From: Sisyra terminalis
Taxonomy: Eukaryota > Arthropoda > Insecta > Neuroptera > Sisyridae
Direction: 5' to 3'
Length of the DNA stretch: 64,000 bases
Assembly (NCBI GenBank): GCA_958496175.1
Contig: OY292279.1
Coordinates: 14,632,001 to 14,696,000 of the forward strand
Both the position numbers and the translations under genes were made by a program. Under the pieces are notes generated by a model that saw only the letters and a list, made by a program, of their open reading frames with translations, did not search any database and was not told the DNA's origin. Positions 52,735 to 64,000 of this stretch are shown piece after piece; the stretch's first letter is position 1, and each line of letters begins with the position of its first letter.

Positions 52735-53096
52735 AATGCTTCATATCTCCAGTTTATTGCCTCCTTTATGATTGGAATTAGAAGGTCTTTGTGGAGGTTT
52801 GACCCACGCACGTACCATGGAGCTCCGGTAATAAACCGAAGCACCCGGTTTTGGAATCTCTGAATTCTTTTGATTTGAGAGGAGAAAACACTTCCTTAGT
52901 ATCCTATATCTTATATCCTCCTGTCGGACCCCATATTTGTTTGGTCTACTAGGTGATAGTTCTCCAACGCATTTGACGGAAAAGTTCCGATGCTCAATTC
53001 TAAATTTTTAGCGGCGTTTAAGTAGCTGGAGGAGTCGAACTTCATTCCTCTGTCTTTTTTATTTGTTGATTGGTTCTTGATCTTGTGGTCAAACAT
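52735..53096 (-). pseudogene. Jockey-like LINE fragment, C-terminal RT region
   Basis: Minus-strand reading gives RFQNRVLRFITGAPWYVRGS and HKDLLIPIIKEAINWRYEA (52745-52860), the conserved C-terminal block of Jockey-type ORF2. The rest toward 53096 is open but poorly recognisable. It is separate from the next fragment, because that one has its own copy of the same block. Confidence 0.75.
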
Positions 53097-54372
53097 CTAC
53101 TATTTCTTGGAGCTCTTGTGGGAGTTTCCGCTTCAGCCTTGTATGATTTATGGTTTCTCCCAAACCTAGTTCTACTGCACTAGGACAATTTTCTAGGCCG
53201 TTAAGGAAGTTCCTTGTGAGTGCATTTAGAAAGTCTTTTAAGAATGGGTCGTTCATTTCGTGATGAATTTGGTTATTTCTCACATACCATAAAGACCAAT
53301 TGCCTGCCATCACTACCATGATATAGCGACACATCGCTGAACTGGTGCAAAATAAATAATAGTCCACAAAAAAAAAATATGACTCTGTAGTAAATATCGG
53401 GGAGGATGTTCTTCATTTTGGATAATAATCCTTCGTACCATACTTTGTTGAATGCTTTTTCTGAGTCAACGAATATACCGGTGCTATATTCACCATCTTC
53501 GAAAACTGTAACGATTTGATCGATTTGGAAACCGTATTATGTTTCTGGGATAAAAGTGTTTAAGAATGACTGTAGTTTAGGTAGAAGTACACATTCCAGG
53601 ATTTTTCTGAGCAATGTTACCAGTAATATAGGTTTGTAACTAGCTGGATTTGCTTTCGGTTTCTGACCCTTTTTAATCATAGTTACTACTAAATGTTTCC
53701 ATCGCTTAGGGTGGTGACAACTCATACTATGGCTTTAAATATTTGTATAGTTTGCACAATGGTTTTTCTATGAAGTTGTTGTAGCAGTTGTGGTGTTATT
53801 AGGTCCAGTTCTGGAGCTTTTTATTGCTTTGTTCTTTTAATTTTGTCTGTGATTAAAGTAGTCTTTAAATGGTGATAGTTGAAAGGATTTGGTGAGAAGT
53901 TGTTGGCGAAGATCATTGATTTTTTCATTGGAAATGGAGAAAATTGTTTTTCTAAGATATTGGAAAAAAAGGTGGCATTTTCGACTAGAGATAAATTAAA
54001 TTGGTCATTGTGTCTTATTGGAGGTATTACTCTGGTGATTTTGATTAAAAATGTTGTTTTTTTTTTCTAAAAGCTTCCTTCGTTGTCGTTTAGGAGCTTC
54101 ATTTCATATTCCCGTATTCTTGTGTTATGGTCTTTAATGGCATATTTTAATTCTTCTGTTACCTTGTTGAAGGTTTTTTTGTGGGGTGGGCATCTTTTTC
54201 TTTCCCCCAGACATCTAGCAACCTTTTCTGTTTCCAGTAGTTGTAGTATATAAAGCGGAGGATTATAACTTGCATACATTTTCTTTGTAGAATTTATTAA
54301 AGTCCTTAGTTTTGGGAAAAACTTTTGGAATGAAAGATTATAATGACTAATTGGAATTAAGAGGAAAAACAC
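53089..54372 (-). pseudogene. Jockey-like LINE, internally deleted
   Basis: From right to left on the minus strand: linker between endonuclease and RT, PPLYILQLLETEKVARCLGE and NKVTEELKYAIKDHNT (54067-54372); RT start, PKRWKHLVVTMIKK and SYKPILLVTLLRKILE (53537-53725); RT motif A, TGIFVDSEKAFNKVWYEGLL (near 53430-53490); then directly the C-terminal NWSLWYVRNNQIHHEMND and LKRKLPQELQEI (53089-53367). RT motifs B to D are missing, so an internal deletion removed the active site. Frameshifts between blocks confirm it is dead. Confidence 0.85.
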
Positions 54373-57300
54373 TTAGGTATGTAGATAGGAATTTGTTCAA
54401 AGAAAATGGATGAAAAAACCGTAAGGACATTTTATCCTGTCATAGGTTTTAAATTATTTTATAATTTTATGTTTATAAAGTACGTTTACATGGAAAAACG
54501 CGCTACAAAACCAATAAAATTTACATATAATAAATAATAACAATAAACGCGTACATTTCTCAGCTTTATAAATTCATTTCTGCATTCATTTAGCTCAACA
54601 AACAGAATTACTTTCTCAAATAAATCAGAATCATGATAACACGTATATAACGTAACGTTACGCTATTCTATGGAATAAAAGCGTGGAAACTGGTGGCAGC
54701 ATCTGCAAGTTCGCGAGCAAATTTAATCTCGCATACAAGAACTACGTACATTAGACAATTATTCACATTGTTATTCACTCCTTGAAATTGTCATTTTATC
54801 TCCTCTCCCCCATTTTCTGTCGCTATAAATTTATTATTACATTTGTTTGATTAAACCGTGAATCACAAAATGTTATTCTATGTTTATTATTAGATCTGAA
54901 TAAACGAGAAGAAAAATTCCAGCATGAACGTGCGGAGGCACGTAAACAAATATTTGAGAAAATTAGAAAGGTTTTTTTTCCTCAAATTACCTCGAATTAT
55001 TTCCATTGAAATAAGATCTATGTTGGGGGAATTTTTTGAATTCTTCTTGGAAAATGTACTTATAATTTTTCCCAACACCATCACAACAAAGAATGCCAGT
55101 TTATTAATTAAAAGCACCAATTTTACCTCAAATTTAATTAAGTAAAAATACTTTATATCAAATAGAAAAAAATCATTCAAAACTTCAATGCCGGTACTCC
55201 AAATTTCAGGTGAATTTATTTAGGTAAATTTTTCGGCTTTTATCTTCATCATGTTTTTAGCAAATAGTAGAATAAGTTAATAAATCATATGGAACCTGAG
55301 CTATATTTTACATAAAGCCTTATCTAAATTAAAATTTTGAACTGTTTGTGCTATTTTGTTTTATGTTCTAAAAAAAGTTATGTAAAACTCTTACTTGATT
55401 AAGAGGAAAATAAATTTATTTCCTACTGATAAGAAATAGCCTTCGTTATATTTTCTACTAGCACTTAAATCAACCGTAACTACAACCTACGAAATTTGAA
55501 TATATTACCTTGTCATATTTATAATTTCAAAGTTACGTTTTATTTTTTCTATAAAAATTTAATTTAATCGTTTACATCTTGCTTATACTACGCATATAAT
55601 AATTTAGAAAAAAAATGAGTTACCAGTAGTATAAAATTTAAGTGGAAAATATGTCTTGCATGTTGATTTATTTCTCGACAAAAATTTGGTATGGTTTACC
55701 TTTCAATGAATAATGAAATAAAGTTTGGAGAAAAAAAATTTTTTTGGTCCAATGCTATTAAAATAATATTTAACAAAACAGGGGATCCAGATATTACTAA
55801 TATTTGAGGACTTAGATATACATTTAAAGATGAAATGTACAATATATGTTATCCTTTATCAGTACTTTCCATTTTTTAATTTGAAATACACAATAAAATA
55901 ATGAAATAATGAATACACAGCCCATTTATGTATTTTGCGGCCCTGCTGCGAACGCATTTGACATACTTGCTGCAAACGTAGTGCAACCTTCTGCACAAAC
56001 TCAGTACAGACATCAAATATTATCCTTTAATATTCGACTCGGGTATATTCTTTATTTCAGGATTATTATTGGTCCAAAACTCAAAAATTTTGGGAAGAGG
56101 GCGTAGTAAAGCTTCTTGTGAAATAAAGTAAGGTAATAGACCAAAAGGATTCGTATATACTTAAAAAACCAAATCGAATTAGTTAGTGTTGTGAAATCAT
56201 AACACATTAGACAAAGGAAAGAATTTATGGGATTTATTGTACAAATTAAATTTGTCGGAAGAAAAAACTTTAGTTTCGCAAAGAAAAATTGAAACAAAAT
56301 AAATTTTAACAACCTGGATTCTATCGCGCAAGACTTAAAATATAGAAGCGAAAATACCAAAATTTGCACGAATTAAGAAAAACATTACCCAAATACTATC
56401 ATCAATTTAACGATAGTCTTCCTTATGTAAAATAAAGAAATTCATTGCATATTTTTAAGTATTATCAGAATTATAGTTAGATTCTTTATTCTAAAACTGT
56501 AACTGTTTTACGTTATTAAAGGTAATTTTACAAAATTTTAAAATCTTACTTTACTAAATATAATGCAAAAGATTTATAGACCTCTTTAAACTACAAGTGG
56601 TAGAATTTAAAAGAATTGATATCTTATACAATTTTATAATAGTAAATGTTACCGATAATTATAAGTCAAACTAATTAATAAGTTCATAAATTTACTTGTT
56701 AAAAATATTAGATCTATAATTAATAGGTACTATATAACATATTGCAATTGATTTAATTGATTACTTTAACTTCTATCTAGTTTATAATTTTTAGAATATA
56801 AATTGCCAACTTCTGGCTTAGTTTTAAAATTTCAGCACGAAAATTTTCTACCTTCAAAAAAGCTTCTTATAGCTATTTTAGCTATATAACTTCTTATATA
56901 TTTTAGTAAGTAGATAAAGTATGTATCTATATTTTTATGAATGTTAGCAACAATTACCAAATTTTCAACAGTATTCATTTTTATTATTATTTATTTTAAT
57001 ATTTTTTTTTAAATAAAACGTTTTTGGTTCTCCTGGAAAATTTGCAAAAATGGAGATAGACCATTTGCTAATTAGAACGTCGATATGCAAATCTTTACTA
57101 GTTATTTTTGAAATAAAGTCTTGTTCATTTTTGATTGGCTCAATTACAAATATTTAAGCTTGAAAACCGAAGCTGTACCATTTCATTGAATCACCAAACT
57201 GCAATAAAAAAAAGAGGAAATAAATAAAGAACAAAACCTTTGGGAACTGACATGAAACAAGATCTACCGAAATCCACTGTTTAATTTAAAATCTGTAATT

Positions 57301-59595
57301 TTAAAAATAATCATTTTTTATTATTTGCAATGAAAAGTAATGATCGACTGGAACTTTGTCACAGACATAAAAGCTTTGCTTGTAAAAAATTGCAATTTTT
57401 TGTAATTTGTCTCTGCTAATTATATTTTTATCGTTCTACAAGAATAAATACCCCACACATAAATAAATGAGTGGTGTCTGAAAATAGAAATAGAGGAACC
57501 TATGCGTAATATTTTCAAATGTTCCTAGTGTTGAATGATTTGATTACAACCGAACTAGAAAGCGCGGCAAAGACGATTCCGTAACCGACCAAAAAAAAAA
57601 AAAAAAAAAATCACTAGCCTAGACAGATCATAAATTTGCTCTCGGCCAAATAAATATTTCAAATTCAGATCAAACTCGATGTTGTAAAATAAATACAAGC
57701 AACCGAAAACACTTTCATTTAAAAATAACAAATTTCCCTTACAATCCGTTTGCATGATAGCTGAAACAAGATTAAGAACTAGATCCATATATTAGCTGGC
57801 TTTTATAAACGGAATAAATGCCTTGCAGATAATTATCGAATGGCAAATCGGACTTAAAATAATTTTTTACTAACGTCCGCGTTATAAACATCGTTAATTA
57901 CTCGTGTAAGTATAAAACATATAATACAGTAGAGAAATAAATTTTATGATTCCGATCGGAAAGATTATAATAATATATAATACAAAGCTTCATATAGAAA
58001 TATAAAAACGGACATGAAACGAAAACTTCCCCAGCAAAACGTTCCAGTTCCAAGCGTGGCGGCTGCTGCGATCGCACAAAACCGATTCCGAAGCCTCATA
58101 CTACATTTAATATATTGCACACACATTATTTATAAATATACAATTCATAAATGCGTGGCAAAGATTAAAATTATAAACAATTTATGAATGTGCCGCTCGC
58201 AAATCATTTCGATTTTTTTTCCCATTTACTCCACACAACGTGCCTAGCCTCCAAAAAAAAAAAAAAAAAATATTAATCGATGTTTGTAAATTCAAAAAAT
58301 TCATTTTAAATACCTCCGTTTTAGTCGTTGAACTTCAGTGTTCAGTATATTTTAGATACGGAAGACAGTAAAAATATCCTGCTGTTGCCATTGGTATGAT
58401 TTGATTTTTTTCTTTGCACACTATTCATACTATATGTGTACATGCAAACACGCCATATATAATTTTATTCGCTACCCTTGTCGTTTGTGTGGAAAACATG
58501 GATTTAACACAAAAACGATAACTCTTACGACCGTCGTAAATAATAAAATTGCGACCACCTACCGTAGGAGATTTATAAGTCGAAAAAACCTACGTTTGCA
58601 TGATTTTTTTCTTCATTCACTTTACATAAAAAATAAGCTTCCACCAATAGGAAACTTGCTTCTGTATTTATTTTTGAATACCACTTTAAAAGCAAAAGTT
58701 GTTGAAGGAAAAAAATATCCAGTTCTAAAACCAACATTGCAAAAAAAAATTTAAATTTAAATATCAAACATTCTCATACAAGATGAGACTTGGCTTAAAC
58801 GCAATTTGGATAATTATAAATTATCTTTCAAATATATCAAATGAGTATCATGATTACACACTATAAAATATCTAAAAGTATAGTTTCATATCTAATTTTA
58901 GCACAAAAAATATTTTGTCATAATGGTATACAACGTAAAATTATGTTCCTAGTCATTTCCCTAAATTTGTTTTTGTACTTAAAAAGTTTCTTAATGTTTT
59001 CAGAGCTTTGTTTGAAAACATCTAGAAAATAAAGGTATTCAGCTGACCATAGAAATAAGTATTACTTTAAAGCGAATTTTTAAAATTTTAAGGATATAGG
59101 TACAATTCTGGATAGAAATACAAACCAATACATTGACAAAATAAAAAAAAATGATACATACTTCAAATTAATCGTTGGAAAAAAGTTTATTCCATTGAGT
59201 CAAGAAAGAGAAAAATATCTGACAAATGAAAATTTGGTAGGTACTTGAAGTAAATAATAATCAGCTTGCATGAGCTTTCACATAATTGAAGTGACAAATT
59301 ATGCTCTTATGTAAGTATTAATAAAAAAGCATTACCTATATTGATTATCTTCGATTGTAGAAATTTTGATTTGTAGATATCCCTTCATATTCGTATTTGA
59401 AATATATAAGTATAAGTAATTCTACTTCAAGATGAATTTAAAAATTGTATCCATTATTATTTTTCCATAATGATGCTTAATATATTTCGTCTCCTTTAAA
59501 AATATTGATCTATATAGGTTTAACTATCAAGTTAGTTTAATTTACTAAATATACATAAACTCACATCATATTCACTTTTCTAAAATTTAAGTAGT
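54373..59595. other. Intergenic DNA, no convincing gene
   Basis: AT-rich with some structure: a block at 55905-56010 rich in GCTGC-type sequence (possible transposon piece), A-runs at about 57592-57611 and 58253-58270, and a GC-elevated block between them (57840-58250, including GTGGCGGCTGCTGCGATCGC) that may be regulatory. A plus-strand frame of 117 codons at 58401-58754 has no recognised domain and is poor in codon structure. Confidence 0.35.
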
Positions 59596-59599
59596 AAAC

Positions 59600-60420
59600 G
59601 AGTTTGGGCAAAAATCAGATCAGCAGCAAGAAGAAACCATTACTTGGGTAATTCGAGTCTTAATTCTAAGAGAAGTTGTTGAAATACTATATGTGAAGTA
59701 TAGCTTATGGATCAAAACTAGATGTAAATTTTTAGAAACCCAGAAAAGAAGTGTCTAGAGAGCTTTGAAATGTGATTCTGGAGAAGAATAACAAAAAATT
59801 AAGTAGACAAATTGAATTACAAACGTGAAAGCGTTATTATATATTGACAATGAAAGAATTATTGAAATGGTAACAAAAAGAAGAGCTAACGTGATGGGTT
59901 CTATTCAGAGAAGAAAAGGATTCACATTTGTTGTGGTTGAAAAAAAGGAAGAAGGCAAATCCGGGAATTATAAAAATTATGCTAAAGGGAAGATTTAAAC
60001 TTCTATTACATGGAAAATTAGAGTCTAAATTCTAGAAGTTACCGAAATTCTAAAGGTATATAAAGTTTGATGGTAAGGAACCATCGAAGTCAAAAAGGAA
60101 GTATTTGGAGAGCTTTGAATTGTAATTCTGGAGAAAAATAACCAAAAAATAAATGGGCAAATTGATTTATAAATGTAGAAGTATTGTGAAATATTGACAA
60201 AAAAAGAACTATAGATACGGTGATAAAAAGGAAAACTAATTTGATGGGTTTCATTCTGAGAGAAAAAGGATTCATATTTATTGTGGTCGAAAAAAAGGAG
60301 GAAGGCTAATTCTGGATTAATGAAAACAATGCTGAAGGAAAAAATTAAACTGCGTGGGAAACTGATTCTGTCGTTAGAAAGAAAACAGAAACAAGTTTTC
60401 TGGAGACAAATTATCGTTAA
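59600..60420 (+). pseudogene. Two tandem RTE/CR1-like reverse-transcriptase tails
   Basis: Plus-strand reading of 59736-60000 gives a worn C-terminal RT tail: NERIIEMVTKRRANVMGSIQ, GFTFVVVEKKEEGKS. A second copy, 60083-60400, gives KRKTNLMGFILREKGF and VVEKKEEG. This fits the widespread tail pattern (K)RR-G-M-I/LGH-LRH...EGK(V)EGKRGRGR of endonuclease-reverse-transcriptase LINEs. The copies are about 350 bases apart in direct orientation and both contain stops. Confidence 0.7.
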
Positions 60421-60774
60421 TTTTTTTAATTTCTCAATTTTTACGTTATTTATTCATATGCGATACAAAAAAATAGAAAAAAATAATCAAATCCAATTAC
60501 ATTTTGTTAAAATAAGTGTATAATAAAATTAAGCTTAATTGCATTGAATAAGCGAAGAAATAATATCATTTTTTGTAAGGTGTAATTGAATAATTTTGCT
60601 ATTAATCAAAGCCGCAATTTATATTTTAAAAAAATACATAAAATTTCCGTTTCAAGCCTGTTTTCATTGTATAAAATCCTACGTACATTCTTTTTTTCGA
60701 TTCGAAACTTTGTACTTAACCACATAAATAATTACACTGGCTTAATCAAGTTTTGTTGTTTTTTTTTTTCTTTC

Positions 60775-60863
60775 CCAGATTTACAACCATCCATTGATAA
60801 TAATCGTCGACCAAATGGCTTCGGTCTCCCGGGGCCTTCAAGGGCTTCCACTCCAAAATAATT
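60775..60863 (+). other. Exon-like GC-rich block of unknown origin
   Basis: A strong plus-strand acceptor (T-run, CTTTCCCAG) precedes an open segment reading NRRPNGFGLPGPSRASTPK and a stop at 60861-60863, as a terminal exon might. The minus strand is open as well. No partner exon is found, so an old insertion is equally possible. Confidence 0.25.
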
Positions 60864-61299
60864 TCAATTATTTCTATTAATTATCTCCGTACATATACTA
60901 ACGTGGAATATATCTCTTAATTTTCTCGAATTCGATAAATCTCAATGGGTAATTAATATGCAATTGATAGTATATTTTCAGTTGTAAATTAGATGAATTA
61001 GTTGGGACTTGATTAAAAGTAAAATTTGACCTTAATTGAGGCCTTAACCGTCTAGATTTCTGTGTGAAGATTGGTTCTTTCACGAGCATGTAATTTAAAT
61101 CGATTTAACGCAAGTAATTTGAATATTTTTTCGATGATTGTGATGATAGTGATTACGGGGAGAAAAAGAATTGGTCAATGCACTCGGAAATATTTGGGAG
61201 AAAAGTTTGAGTGATGTTTTGGTTGTTGGTGGAAAATGTGATATTTGAAGGAAAAATTACGGAGGAAAATAGAAATTTTCCTTAGATTAATGCTTTTTT

Positions 61300-61740
61300 T
61301 GGTCTTTTATTTTGGAATTTATTTTTGTTGGGTTCCCAACGTGTATTGGATATGGGAAGCCAGTATGGCTGCCTAAAAGCGTCACATGCAGAGCCAGGCG
61401 TGGTTTGCCGCCTAGCCTACAACAGGGCTCCGTTCATGCATGCCGGAAAAAGCGTCTAGCACTTACCATTGTTTCACGCACGCATTCGCGAATTTTCCGC
61501 CACAACTCAACAACTAATTGCCTCAATAAACAACCGATCGATTTATGTTCACGTACGCGAAATTTAATCACTTTTTCTTTCAGAAATAATCGAAAACAAA
61601 TCGAATGGAAACTTCACCGGCCATCATGTGTGCACTCCGCGTCATTTCTCTCTCTTCCCTCAGTCCTCATATCAACATAGTTCCACACAAACGAGCGCCA
61701 TCTCATCGCATCATTTTTCGAGGCAAACCAAAAAAGCTGT
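61300..61740 (-). promoter_or_regulatory. GC-rich island with candidate minus-strand first exon
   Basis: On the minus strand a segment from about 61730 ends ATG|GTAAGTGC with the donor at 61466, an excellent match. Upstream of it are GAAGAGAGAGAAATG (GAGA-type, near 61660) and GATGGCCGG, the Pho-type match shared with 4571-4585. This could be the promoter and first exon of a bxd-like transcript running toward Ubx. A plus-strand acceptor (TTTTTCTTTCAG near 61583) and a 122-codon plus ORF also exist, so the assignment is tentative. Confidence 0.35.
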
Positions 61741-62239
61741 GTTCGTTTTGTGTTCGTTTTTCATAATTTCTTTGGTTTTTTTTCTTGAATTTTTTGTTTT
61801 ATTGGTAAGTTTATTTCGTTCTTTTGATAATTGTAGAAAATCCATTCGTAGATTTTGTGTATACAAGTACAATGAGTGCATGAAGTTGATGGCCAAACCA
61901 AGCGTAGTTGCAGCGTCAGTATCTGAAATGGACAAAAATGTATGTTAATGTTTGATTTTCAGCCTAAAATCTACTGTAATTGTAATTTAATGGGTGTTTT
62001 GGTGTAATTATTTGTATTTTAAATGTAATTTTATACAATAAATTATATTATCTGAAAACAGTATTCGTAGAAGTTATTGCTATTGAATATTATAACCTAT
62101 AGTCACAAAACACATTTTTGTTTTACTTTAAACCATAAAACTAAAATATCAATTTAAAAATAATCTTAATCATTAAGTCATAGTTACACTATAATTTTTT
62201 CATAAGAGCAATTACAAACAAATAAGACAAATAGTAGAT

Positions 62240-63095
62240 ATCAACCTAAGCCTTGGTATATTTTTCCATATTGAGATTCCCAATTTTTTTAAGCTGATAA
62301 AATCCAGGAAAAACTAATTAACCATGTAAACATCTTAAATTGAAAAAAAAAATTGTTTAAAAATTAGCCTCAATTTAATTGTACAATAATAATTCACACT
62401 AGTCATTTCATAGCTGTATAAGCTCTTGTTATTCCCATTGAATATGGAAAACCAGTTCAATAAAACAAAACTTTTCTTCCTATTACACAATTTAATATCT
62501 TCAATTTTATTTCGATTATAACTGTATTGATCAATAATTTATTTGTCCATTCCTAAATTTAATTTTTTGCGATCAAATAGGTATCCATTTTTTTAAATAG
62601 TACCTACTAACCTAAGCCTTGGTACTATTACAATTTAATATCTTTAATTTAATTTTTTTTATAACTGTATTGGTCAAAAATTGCTTTGTACTTTCCTAAA
62701 CTATTTTTTTTGCGATCAAATAGGTATCCAATTTTTTAAATAGTACTAACCTAAGTCCTGGTACTATTTTCGATATTGAGATTTCCAATTTTTTAAACTG
62801 ATACAATCAAGGATAAACTAATTATCCATACAAACTTCTTAAATTGAAAAAAAAAATTATCCACAATTTAACTGTACAGTAATAGTTAATACTAGCCATT
62901 TCAAAGCTGTATAAGCTCAAGTTATTCCCATTGAATATTGAAAACCAGTTCAATAAAACAAAGCTTTTCTTCCTATTTCACAAGTTAATATCTTCAATTT
63001 TATTTTGCTTTTAATTGTTTTGGCCAAAAAATTATTTATTTATTCCTAAACTAAATTTTATGCGATACAGTAGGTATCCAATTTTTCTCTATTGA
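62240..63095. repeat. Tandem repeat, two full units and one internally deleted unit
   Basis: Units start AACCTAAGCCTTGGTA-like at about 62242, 62608 and 62747 and end with TAGGTATCCATTTTT-like sequence. The first (365 bases) and third (about 350) match along their length, including AGCTGTATAAGCTC and CCAGTTCAATAAAACAAA. The middle unit is only about 139 bases and lacks the central part. AT-rich, non-coding. Confidence 0.8.
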
Positions 63096-63829
63096 AATTT
63101 CTTTTTACTTAAGTAATCAAAAGTATTCTACTGGTACAATTGCACAAAATGTGTACCTTATTCCACAAACTTAAAAAAACCTGATACATATTAATTAAAT
63201 TAAGTCACTTGCAATTAAGATTTATTTTAACACTCAATTTTAATGGTATTATTTTGAAGAAACGTAAGCTTTCGATAAGTTCTCACAATAATCTCTATAA
63301 AATCTAGTTGACACTATTTTTCAATCTATTTTAGAATTATAGTGATAAATTTCGGTAATAAATTGGTTTTATAGTTGTTTTGTAATCCATATTTAATCTA
63401 TTAATTTACGAAATGGTGTCGGAAATGATATTTCATTCTGGCGGCATTTTTCTTTGTGAAAACATCAAATAGTTCATTAATTTCAGTATTACCTGTGTAC
63501 CTATAAGGTGACTAACTATTTTTTAGAGGTAAACTTATCAATGGAAGGGAAATTTTGATTTTAGTTTAATTTTTATAAGCTAATAAAGCACGTTTTGAAA
63601 ATATGAAATGTGTATTTAATTTATATGTAAAGATTGTAAAGAAACTTCTTTCAAAATATGGAAAATTGAATGCACTGTCAAATGCACATTAATACCCATT
63701 AAATCAATATGGTTTTGGTTAGATTAAAGTATAAGACTACTAAAGATCGAAGAACAAAAAGTATAAACAAAAATATAAATTGTATCAATCATAATTATTA
63801 TAAAGCAGATTTAGTGAAATAATTTCCTT

Positions 63830-63935
63830 TAATAGGTCTCAGCTTTAGTAAATACTAAAATTAAGTTTATATATAAATTTAGTTTTACAAATTAAGATTT
63901 TTAAAAGATGATTAAGAAGGCAATTCAATGTAACA
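63830..63935. repeat. Possible worn fragment of the hammerhead-motif hairpin family
   Basis: Contains GGTCTCAGCTTTA and, about 80 bases on, TAAGAAGGCAATTCA, both close to outer segments of copies C and D (AGATCTCAGCTTTTA and TAAGAAGACAATTCA). The motif core itself is not present. Low confidence. Confidence 0.25.
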
Positions 63936-64000
63936 CCAAAAATAATTTGGATTTTCTAAAATTAATATATTTAGTTGTAATGATTTTTCTCATTTCTTCT

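Noticed and set aside
57592..58270. Two A-runs as ends of processed pseudogenes
   Set aside because: No recognisable coding or RNA sequence precedes either run and no target duplications were seen.
58401..58754. 117-codon plus-strand ORF with a CxxC
   Set aside because: A single CxxC is not a domain; composition and lack of partners point to chance.
61312..61680. 122-codon plus-strand ORF
   Set aside because: GC-rich island with no protein-like pattern; more likely regulatory DNA or an exon on the other strand.
1..64000. iab-4/iab-8 or mir-10 microRNA
   Set aside because: In insect Hox clusters these lie in other intervals, and no matching hairpin was noticed here.
1..64000. CRISPR array, bacterial operon or phage-type system
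   Set aside because: The DNA is eukaryotic; tandem units here are too long, few and diverged to be CRISPR.

Overview
The window is AT-rich insect genomic DNA. It contains one clearly recognisable protein-coding segment: the first coding exon of the Hox gene Ultrabithorax (Ubx) on the minus strand, 24719 down to 24065. The exon carries the Ubx N-terminal motif, a run of Ubx-specific blocks and the YPWM hexapeptide followed by AIAG, and it ends at a clean splice donor. The homeodomain exon is not in the window. The protein details suit a holometabolous insect, probably a beetle; that species guess is from memory of the family and is not proven here.

Layout. Positions 1-24064 are the 5' part of the large Ubx intron 1 (at least 24 kb). 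It is mostly AT-rich and non-coding, with several islands of higher GC that could be enhancers or silencers, and a few repeats: GC-rich SINE-like blocks near 2.0 and 21.6 kb, an inverted-repeat element at 9.7-10.2 kb, a 338-bp tandem duplication at 13.2-13.9 kb and a roughly 355-bp tandem duplication at 19.8-20.5 kb. Positions 24720 to about 26120 are the Ubx 5' UTR and probable promoter region. From there to the right end lies upstream, bxd-like DNA, which in insect Hox clusters separates Ubx from abd-A.

The upstream region is the TE-rich half. It holds degenerate Jockey-like LINE fragments (43.0-43.7, 45.4-46.7, 52.7-54.4 kb), a broken hAT transposase (40.1-41.1 kb), two LINE 3' ends (35.1 and 50.2 kb), a tRNA-derived SINE (49.0-49.2 kb), two tandem RTE/CR1-like reverse-transcriptase tails (59.6-60.4 kb) and a tandem repeat (62.2-63.1 kb). 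No intact transposon gene is present.

Most notable unexplained signals: (1) a dispersed hairpin family (9.7, 14.2, 32.8 and 52.4 kb) carrying a hammerhead-ribozyme-like core, CTGATGA - stem II - GAAAC; (2) exon-like blocks with good splice signals upstream of Ubx (minus strand near 34.1 and 61.5 kb, plus strand near 38.9 kb) that could belong to bxd-type non-coding transcripts; (3) repeated TTTATGGC sites, a posterior-Hox type motif, across the regulatory DNA. These come from reading the sequence only; no alignment or search was run.
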